This document shows, piece after piece, positions 58,894 through 64,000 of a stretch of 64,000 bases of DNA. The translations under genes and the position numbers were made by a program. Where the stretch lies: positions 57,449-121,448 of the forward strand of contig NZ_POQU01000003.1 in assembly GCF_002938425.1 (NCBI RefSeq), given 5' to 3'. The notes under the pieces were generated by a model, which was not told where the DNA came from, made no database searches, and saw only the letters and a list, made by a program, of their open reading frames with translations. The DNA is from Blastococcus atacamensis. Lineage in GTDB: Bacteria > Actinomycetota > Actinomycetes > Mycobacteriales > Geodermatophilaceae. The stretch's first letter is position 1, and every line of letters starts with the position of its first letter.

Positions 58894-60072
58894 TCAGTGC
58901 CAGAGGGAGCGGTCCTCGTCGAGGGCGGCCAGGGCGAGTGCGACCTGGAGCGTCCAGCTGCCGCGCGGGTCGGTGGCCGAGAGCCCGGTGAGCTCTGCGG
59001 CCCGCTTGAGCCGGTACCGCACGGTGTTGGGGTGCACGAAGATGGCTCGCGCGCTGGCCTCCAGGTTGCCCCCGCTGGTGAGCACCGCGCGCACCGTCTC
59101 GAGCACCCCGCCGCCGGCGGCGCGCAACGGCGCCGCCACCCGCTCCTGCAGCGCCGCGCGGGCCAGGGGGTCGCCGTCCAGCGCCCGTTCGGCGAGGAGG
59201 GCGTCGGCCGGCACCGGGCGCGGCGCCTCGGGCCACGCCCGGGCGGCGCGCAGGCCGGCGAGCGCGGCCGCCGCGGAGACCCCGGCGCGGCTCAGCCCGT
59301 CGACCACGGGGCCGGTGACGACAGGACCGGTGCCGAACTCCTCGCTCACCCGGTCCGGGGCCAGCGCGAGGTCGTGCGTGCCGCCGAGGACGACGACCAG
59401 CTGCTCGGCGTGCACGCCGACGAGCACCTCGCAGCGCATCGCCCGTGCCGCGCGACGGACGGCGGCGTGCGGGTCCTCCACGTCGGTGGGCGCCGCGCCC
59501 ACCACGACGATCGCCGGGGTGGTGGCCGCCCACCCGAGAGCTGCCGCCCGTCCGGACAGCTCGTCGGTGCGCTCCCCGCGCACCAGCGCGTCGACCGCGA
59601 GGGCCTCGAGGCGGGCGTCCCAGGCGCCGCGGTTCTCCGCGAAGCTCGCGTAGACGTGCGCGGTGGCGAAGGCGACCTCGCGGCTGAACAGGAGCACCGA
59701 GAGGCGCAGCGCCTCCTCGTCACCGGGCTCGGCGACCGAGGCCACCCGCTGCTCGACCACCTCGACGGTGACCTTCACCAGGTCGACGGTCTGCTTCAGC
59801 GCCACGGTGCGCGCGAGCTCGCGGGGGGCGGCGCCGAACACCTCGCCGGTCAGCCGCGGCGGACGGCCGGGGCTGCGGCACCACTCCACCAGTGACGCGA
59901 TGCCGGCCTGGGCCACGAGCGTGACCCAGGAACGCTGGTCGGCGGGCATCGCGCGGAACCAGGACAGCTCCTCGTCCATCCGGGCGACGGCCTGGGTGGC
60001 CAGCGACCCGGACGCGCGCTCCAGGCGCCGGAGGGTGGCCTCCGACGGCGGGTGGTTGGTCCCCCGGCTCAC
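58894..60072 (-). CDS. PucR-family regulator, FasR-like
   Basis: A 392-residue PucR/CdaR-type activator. N-terminal region ARMDEELSWFRAMPADQRSW, a GGDEF-like degenerate middle domain (VVVGAAPTDVEDPHAAVRRA), and the C-terminal HTH NLEASARAIFVHPNTVRYRL then KRAAELTGLSATDPRG. In Streptomyces the orthologous gene (fasR) lies directly before fabD and activates the fab operon, the same order as here. GTG at 60072 is the start. It is divergent from a PAP2 gene, with 45 bp between starts. Confidence 0.88.
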   Translation of the reverse strand: MSRGTNHPPSEATLRRLERASGSLATQAVARMDEELSWFRAMPADQRSWVTLVAQAGIASLVEWCRSPGRPPRLTGEVFGAAPRELARTVALKQTVDLVKVTVEVVEQRVASVAEPGDEEALRLSVLLFSREVAFATAHVYASFAENRGAWDARLEALAVDALVRGERTDELSGRAAALGWAATTPAIVVVGAAPTDVEDPHAAVRRAARAMRCEVLVGVHAEQLVVVLGGTHDLALAPDRVSEEFGTGPVVTGPVVDGLSRAGVSAAAALAGLRAARAWPEAPRPVPADALLAERALDGDPLARAALQERVAAPLRAAGGGVLETVRAVLTSGGNLEASARAIFVHPNTVRYRLKRAAELTGLSATDPRGSWTLQVALALAALDEDRSLWH

Positions 60073-60117
60073 CCGGTCAGCGTGTCACGGCATCCGCGGG
60101 TGGGGGAGAGTGGACCG

Positions 60118-60816
60118 GTGAGCGTTCCCCCGGTCGACACCGCGCAGGTCACCCGGGCGCGTGCTCCCGTGCCCGTCTCCCTTGTCGCGGCGACGCTGGC
60201 CGGCGTGGCGGTGGTGGTGCTGCTCGGCGCCGGCGTGCACAGCGGCTTCGGACCGCAGTTGCGGCTGGACGCCGCCGTGAGCGAGGCGCTGTACGCCGGC
60301 GACGGGCGGGCCCGGGCCCTGGACTGGCTGCTCGAGGCCCTCACCGCTCTGGGCTCGTCGGCGGTGCGGCTGCTGCTGCTCCTTCCCGTGGTCGTGTGGT
60401 TGGCGCGCCGCCGGGCCTGGCGGACGATGGCTTGGGCGGTCCTGGCCGCTGGGCTCGTCGCCCCGGTGACAGCGGTGCTCAAGGACCTCTTCGGACGGAT
60501 CCGCCCACCCTTCGCCGACGGAGGCGCCCGCCTGGAGTCGCTGAGCTATCCCAGCGGGCACTCGTCGGGGATCGTCGCCCTGGTGACCGTCGCCTCGGTG
60601 CTGGCCTGGCCGTGGCTCACCGCGACCGCCCGGCGCACCTGGCTGGCGGTCGGCGTGCTGCTGGTCGTGCTCGTCGGGCTCACCCGCATGTGGCTGGGCG
60701 TGCACTACCTCTCCGACGTGCTGGGCGGGTGGGCACTCGGGCTCTCCTGGTGCCTGCTCGTGGCCGTCGTCCTCGATGCCCTGCCGGGTGGCCGTGCCGC
60801 CCTCCCACCGCGATGA
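60118..60816 (+). CDS. PAP2-family membrane phosphatase
   Basis: A 232-residue membrane phosphatase with five to six spans. The three catalytic motifs are KDLFGRIRPP (KX6RP), SYPSGHSSG (PSGH) and TRMWLGVHYLSDVLGG (RX5HXXXD). It may act on phosphatidic acid or undecaprenyl pyrophosphate. GTG at 60118 follows GGGGGAGAG. The stop overlaps the next gene's ATG, so the two are coupled. Confidence 0.9.
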   Translation: MSVPPVDTAQVTRARAPVPVSLVAATLAGVAVVVLLGAGVHSGFGPQLRLDAAVSEALYAGDGRARALDWLLEALTALGSSAVRLLLLLPVVVWLARRRAWRTMAWAVLAAGLVAPVTAVLKDLFGRIRPPFADGGARLESLSYPSGHSSGIVALVTVASVLAWPWLTATARRTWLAVGVLLVVLVGLTRMWLGVHYLSDVLGGWALGLSWCLLVAVVLDALPGGRAALPPR

Positions 60817-61358
60817 GCGGGCTCGACCAGCGCGTCGTGCTGGCCCCGGAGGACGGCTCGCTGGGCCCGCTGCTGCGGATCGCCGACGACCGGCTGCCGC
60901 CCGGGGCCGGCTACGGACGGCACGACCACCGGGCGGTCGACGTCGTCGCCGTCGTCCTGGCCGGGAGCGTGACGCACCGCTGGGCGGCGGACGTTACGGC
61001 CGCCGCGGGAGACGTCGCGGTGCTGCGCGCCGGGCGGGGGCTGACCCACGACGAGGTGGCCGGCGACGACGGTGCGCGGGTGCTGCAGTGCTACCTGCGC
61101 AGCGCCGATCCCCAGGCGGCCACCGCGCACGAGGTGCGGCGGGCCGCCGACGGCTGGGTGGATCTGCAGCGGTCCGACGCCCGGCTGTGGCTGGGCCGCG
61201 CGGAGCCGGGGGAGGAGCCGGCGGTCCCCGACGGGCTCGTGCTGGTGTCCACCGGGTCCGGCATCACCCGGGCCGACGCCGGGCCGCTGCGCGTCGACGA
61301 GCCGGCCACGGTGATCGTCTGGCAGGTCGACGCCGGACGACCGTCCTGGGCCGTGTGA
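60813..61358 (+). CDS. Pirin/cupin-type protein
   Basis: A 181-residue cupin protein with pirin-like N-terminus. Metal-type residues are seen in GYGRHDHRAVDVVAVVLAGS and in VLRAGRGLTHDEVAG; the C-terminal half is a shorter second cupin (LVLVSTGSGITRADAGPLRV). Pirin proteins act as quercetinases or regulators. It is shorter than full bicupin pirins. ATG 60813 overlaps the PAP2 stop; the M20 gene follows immediately. Confidence 0.75.
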   Translation: MSGLDQRVVLAPEDGSLGPLLRIADDRLPPGAGYGRHDHRAVDVVAVVLAGSVTHRWAADVTAAAGDVAVLRAGRGLTHDEVAGDDGARVLQCYLRSADPQAATAHEVRRAADGWVDLQRSDARLWLGRAEPGEEPAVPDGLVLVSTGSGITRADAGPLRVDEPATVIVWQVDAGRPSWAV

Positions 61359-61369
61359 CAGTGGGGGGC

Positions 61370-62575
61370 ATGCCGACCAGTTCCTCCGACCTGCTCGCCG
61401 CCGCGTACTCCGACGCCGACCGGACCATCGAGCTGCGCCGGCAGCTGCACCGGCACCCGGAGATCGGACTGCACCTGCCCAGGACCCAGGCAGCCGTGCT
61501 GGAGGCCTTCGCCGAGCTGCCGATCGAGGTGACCACCGGGACGACGACGAGCTCGGTGGTGGGGGTGCTGCGCGGCGCTCGGCCCGGCCCCACCTACCTG
61601 CTCCGCGGCGACATGGACGCCCTGCCCGTGCACGAGGACAGCGGGCTGCCCTTCGCCTCCGAGGTGCCCGGCGCCATGCACGCCTGCGGCCACGACACCC
61701 ACGTGGCGATGCTGGTCGGCGCGGCCCGGCTGCTGTCGGGGCTGCGCGACGAGCTGGCCGGTCAGGTCGTGTTCATGGCGCAGCCGGGGGAGGAGGGCTT
61801 CCACGGCGCCCGCTACATGCTCGACGAGGGCCTGCTCGAGGTCGTGCCCGAGGCGCCGGTCGGCGGGGCCTTCGCCCTGCACGTCTCCTCCACGATGCCC
61901 AGCGGCACCGTGAACCTGCGGCCGGGTCCGGTCATGGCCGCGGCCGACCAGTGGCGGATGACCCTGCGCGGGCGCGGGGGACACGCCTCCGAGCCGCACA
62001 TGGCGGCCGACCCTATCCCGGTGGCGGCCGAGATCGTGCTCGCACTGCAGTCGATGGTGACCCGGCGCGTCGACGTCTTCGACCCCGCCGTCGTCACCGT
62101 CGCGCACATCGAGGCCGGGTCGACGAACAACGTCATCCCCGACACGGCGGTGCTGCAGGGGACGATCCGCACCCTGTCGGCGGAGCGGCGGGCCGACGTC
62201 GTCGCCTCGGTGCAACGCGTCGCCACCCACGTCGCGGCGGCGCACGAGATGGAGCTGCACTGGGAGCACTTCGAGGGCTACCCGGTGACGGTCAACGACC
62301 CCGGGGCCGCGGCCCAGGTGCTGGAGACGGCGGCCGAGCTGCTGGGCCGGCAGGCGAGCGTGCTGATGCCGGCGCCGCTGATGGGCGCGGAGGACTTCTC
62401 CTACGTCCTGCAGCGGGTGCCCGGCGTCATGGCCTGGCTGGGCGCCTGCCCGCCCGGCGTCGATGCGGCCACGGCGCCGGCCAACCACTCCAACCTCGTC
62501 GTCTTCGACGAGGAGCCGCTGCCGGCCGGTGTGGCGCTCTACGCGCAGATGGCGCTGCAGGCGCTCACCGGCTGA
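61370..62575 (+). CDS. M20-family amidohydrolase
   Basis: A 401-residue peptidase M20D/hippurate hydrolase-type enzyme: ELRRQLHRHPEIGLHLPRTQ at the start, YLLRGDMDALPVHEDSGLPF, metal ligands in GAMHACGHDTHVAMLVG and FMAQPGEEGFHGARYM, a lid domain with GGHASEPHMAADPIPVAA and PLMGAEDFSYVLQRVPG. It removes N-acyl or amide groups from amino acids. ATG 61370 is used; GTG 61355, overlapping the cupin stop, is an alternative. It converges on the LacI gene, 17 bp apart. Confidence 0.92.
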   Translation: MPTSSSDLLAAAYSDADRTIELRRQLHRHPEIGLHLPRTQAAVLEAFAELPIEVTTGTTTSSVVGVLRGARPGPTYLLRGDMDALPVHEDSGLPFASEVPGAMHACGHDTHVAMLVGAARLLSGLRDELAGQVVFMAQPGEEGFHGARYMLDEGLLEVVPEAPVGGAFALHVSSTMPSGTVNLRPGPVMAAADQWRMTLRGRGGHASEPHMAADPIPVAAEIVLALQSMVTRRVDVFDPAVVTVAHIEAGSTNNVIPDTAVLQGTIRTLSAERRADVVASVQRVATHVAAAHEMELHWEHFEGYPVTVNDPGAAAQVLETAAELLGRQASVLMPAPLMGAEDFSYVLQRVPGVMAWLGACPPGVDAATAPANHSNLVVFDEEPLPAGVALYAQMALQALTG

Positions 62576-62592
62576 CCGGGCGGGGGTTGGGG

Positions 62593-63618
62593 TCAGGCCG
62601 AGGCGCGCCGCACCAGATGCGTCTCGCACACCCGCACCTCGACGTCGGGATCGCCGTCGATCTGGCGCAGCAGCATGTCGGTCATGTGACGGGTCATCTC
62701 GGCCAGCGGCTGGGCGACGGTGGTGAGCGGCGGGTCGCACTCGCGCGCGATCGGCGCGTCGTCGAAGCCGACCACCGCCACGTCCTCGGGCACCCGGCGC
62801 CCGGCAGCGTGCAGCGTGCGCAGGGCTCCCACGGCCATCGGGTCGGAGGCGACGAAGACCGCGTCGAGATCGGGCACCTGTTCCAGCAACCTGGCCATGC
62901 CGCGCGCGCCACCGGCCTCGGTGAAGTCGCCCTCGACGCAGAGCTCACCGCGCGCCTGCAGCCCGGCCTCCTCCAGTGCGGTCCGGTAGCCGGAGAACCG
63001 GTCGAGCCCGGCGTTCATGTCATGGCGGCCGGTGACCGTGCCGATCCGAGCGCGCCCCTGCCCCAGCAGGTGCCGGGTGGCCAGCGCTCCGCCGCCGGCG
63101 TTGTCCGCATCGACGAAGGACACCGCCCGGCCGTTCTGCGGCCGGCCGAAGAGCACCAGCGGCACGTGCGCCTCGGCGACGATCTCCGGGAGCAGGTCGT
63201 CGTTGTGCATGGACATCAGGATCACGCCGTCGACGTGCCCCTGGCGGACGTATCGCCCGGCCTTCTCCTGCTCGCGCTCGTCGCGGGCGGCCAGCAGCAC
63301 GACGTTGAGCTCGGTGTCGGCCAGAGCGGCCGAGACGCCGCGGACGATGCTGGCGAAGAAGGGGTCGGAGAAGATCTGGGTCTTCGATTCCGACAGCACC
63401 AGGGCGATGGTGTCGGTGCGCCGGGTGACGAGGCTGCGTGCCAGCCGGTTGGGGACGTACCGGAGCTGCTCCACCGCCTGGAGGACTGCTTCGCGGGCCT
63501 CCGGGCTCACCCGGGGTGAGTCGTTGACGACACGGGAGACCGTGGCGCGGGAGACGCCCGCGAGCTCGGCCACCTCGTCGAGGGTGGGCGAACCGATGCG
63601 ACCGCCGGTGCTCGTCAT
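62593..63618 (-). CDS. LacI-family transcriptional regulator
   Basis: A 341-residue repressor. The HTH is PTLDEVAELAGVSRATVSRV VND in two parts, the hinge RYVPNRLARSLVTRRTDTIA, and a sugar-binding-type domain (FSDPFFASIVRGVSAALADT, VFVASDPMAVGALRTLHAAG, VAVVGFDDAPIARECDPPLT). ATG at 63618 has GAGGAGG close upstream; a longer frame starts at 63681. A palindrome with a central CG lies between it and the divergent binding-protein gene, so it most likely controls that sugar-uptake operon. Confidence 0.92.
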   Translation of the reverse strand: MTSTGGRIGSPTLDEVAELAGVSRATVSRVVNDSPRVSPEAREAVLQAVEQLRYVPNRLARSLVTRRTDTIALVLSESKTQIFSDPFFASIVRGVSAALADTELNVVLLAARDEREQEKAGRYVRQGHVDGVILMSMHNDDLLPEIVAEAHVPLVLFGRPQNGRAVSFVDADNAGGGALATRHLLGQGRARIGTVTGRHDMNAGLDRFSGYRTALEEAGLQARGELCVEGDFTEAGGARGMARLLEQVPDLDAVFVASDPMAVGALRTLHAAGRRVPEDVAVVGFDDAPIARECDPPLTTVAQPLAEMTRHMTDMLLRQIDGDPDVEVRVCETHLVRRASA

Positions 63619-63703
63619 GGGCCTCCTCGGGTGCGGACAGGACGTCCATTGTGGACCGCCCCCCTGCCCGCCGGTAGTCATGGTCGTGTTTCCGATTCGT
63701 TAC

Positions 63704-63733
63704 TTGACAGTCACTCGCCTCCACGACCACTGT
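63704..63733 (+). promoter_or_regulatory. Candidate promoter of the binding-protein gene
   Basis: A perfect TTGACA -35 (63704-63709) is followed after 18 bp by CACTGT (63728-63733) as a weak -10. The operator lies just downstream, where a bound repressor would block clearance. Confidence 0.5.
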
Positions 63734-63745
63734 GTCGCCACGCCC

Positions 63746-63761
63746 GTGAGAGCGTTCTCAC
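63746..63761. promoter_or_regulatory. LacI-type operator
   Basis: GTGAGAGCGTTCTCAC is a 16-bp palindrome with 14 matching positions and a central CG, the usual form of LacI-family operators. It lies between the LacI gene (start 63618) and the lipoprotein gene (start 63815). Confidence 0.75.
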
Positions 63762-63814
63762 ACAAGCGGCCCGCCAGAGGGCAGGCGCGCTCGGCGACTT
63801 CCACAGGAGGACTG

Positions 63815-64000
63815 ATGTCTGTTTCCCGGAGGCGGAGTGCGGCGCTCGGCGCGGCCGTTGCCGTCAGCCTGCTTGCCGCCGGCTGCGGCGGTGGCGACGA
63901 CGGCGGGGGCGGGGGTGGGGGCAGCTACGACCCCGACGCCCCGGTGACGTTGACCGTCGGCACGTTCGGGACGTTCGACTTCGACAACGCGGGCCTGTAC
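63815..64000 (+). CDS. N-terminus of a solute-binding lipoprotein (cut by window edge)
   Basis: ATG 63815 after ACAGGAGG opens a signal peptide (RRRSAALGAAVAVSLLAAGC) whose lipid Cys is residue 24. A Gly/Asp linker follows, then PVTLTVGTFGTFDFDNAGLY at the window edge. This is the normal start of a family-1 extracellular binding protein of a carbohydrate ABC importer; the adjacent LacI regulator and operator agree. Only 62 residues are visible. Confidence 0.8.
   Translation, partial: MSVSRRRSAALGAAVAVSLLAAGCGGGDDGGGGGGGSYDPDAPVTLTVGTFGTFDFDNAGLY

Overview
The window is a 64 kb stretch of a very GC-rich chromosome with GTG and TTG starts, tightly overlapping genes (GTGA and ATGA junctions) and many apparently leaderless starts. 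A mycothiol-type DinB enzyme, a DUF3145 protein, a PucR-fabD-fabH-acpP-fabF-accD6 fatty acid locus, a c-di-AMP riboswitch before a cell-wall peptidase and WXG100/EspG-like proteins all point to an actinobacterium. A Geodermatophilaceae-like organism (Blastococcus, Geodermatophilus, Modestobacter) is my best guess, but that is an inference from gene content.

Region 1 (1-15,170) looks like accessory DNA. It opens with a complete respiratory nitrate reductase operon (narGHJI) and a nitrate/nitrite transporter (narK), preceded by a CRP/FNR-type site. A frameshifted hemerythrin gene, a coiled-coil protein and a broken HTH gene follow. Then comes a mercury module: MerR, its operator and MerA. After that lie an MFS exporter whose 3' end runs into a scrambled cation-efflux remnant, a possible IS110 scrap, and the 3' half of a tRNA-Asn gene that resembles an integration scar.

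Region 2 (15,171-31,930) is metabolic. It holds an ene-reductase/SDR operon with a divergent TetR gene and twin operators, a CoA-disulfide-reductase-like flavoprotein and a tandem DUF427 protein. Next is an operon of three unrelated dehalogenase-type folds (alpha/beta hydrolase with Asp nucleophile, DehI, type II HAD). A discoidin-domain lipoprotein follows, then an amide module (MarR, AmiC-like sensor, APC permease, acetamidase). The region ends with a cobalamin nucleotide-loop operon (fused BluB-CobT, CobU, CobS) and a lipase-like hydrolase.

Region 3 (31,931-46,866) has small hypothetical genes, an acyl-CoA dehydrogenase, glycerate kinase, a TrkA-type potassium channel, a Ser/Thr kinase and an acyl-CoA ligase/cyclase operon. 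That operon diverges from a hydroxyacid-oxoacid transhydrogenase across a 34-bp palindrome. A luciferase-like monooxygenase and a thioesterase follow. A four-gene overlapping locus (WXG100-like, EspG-like, lipase, lipoprotein) may be associated with type VII secretion.

Region 4 (46,867-64,000) is more housekeeping-like: a CAT-anticodon tRNA, the c-di-AMP riboswitch with its M23 peptidase, a VTT membrane protein, a diguanylate cyclase, DUF3145, the type II fatty acid synthase operon with its PucR-type regulator, a PAP2 phosphatase, a cupin, an M20 amidohydrolase, a LacI regulator and the start of a sugar-type binding lipoprotein.
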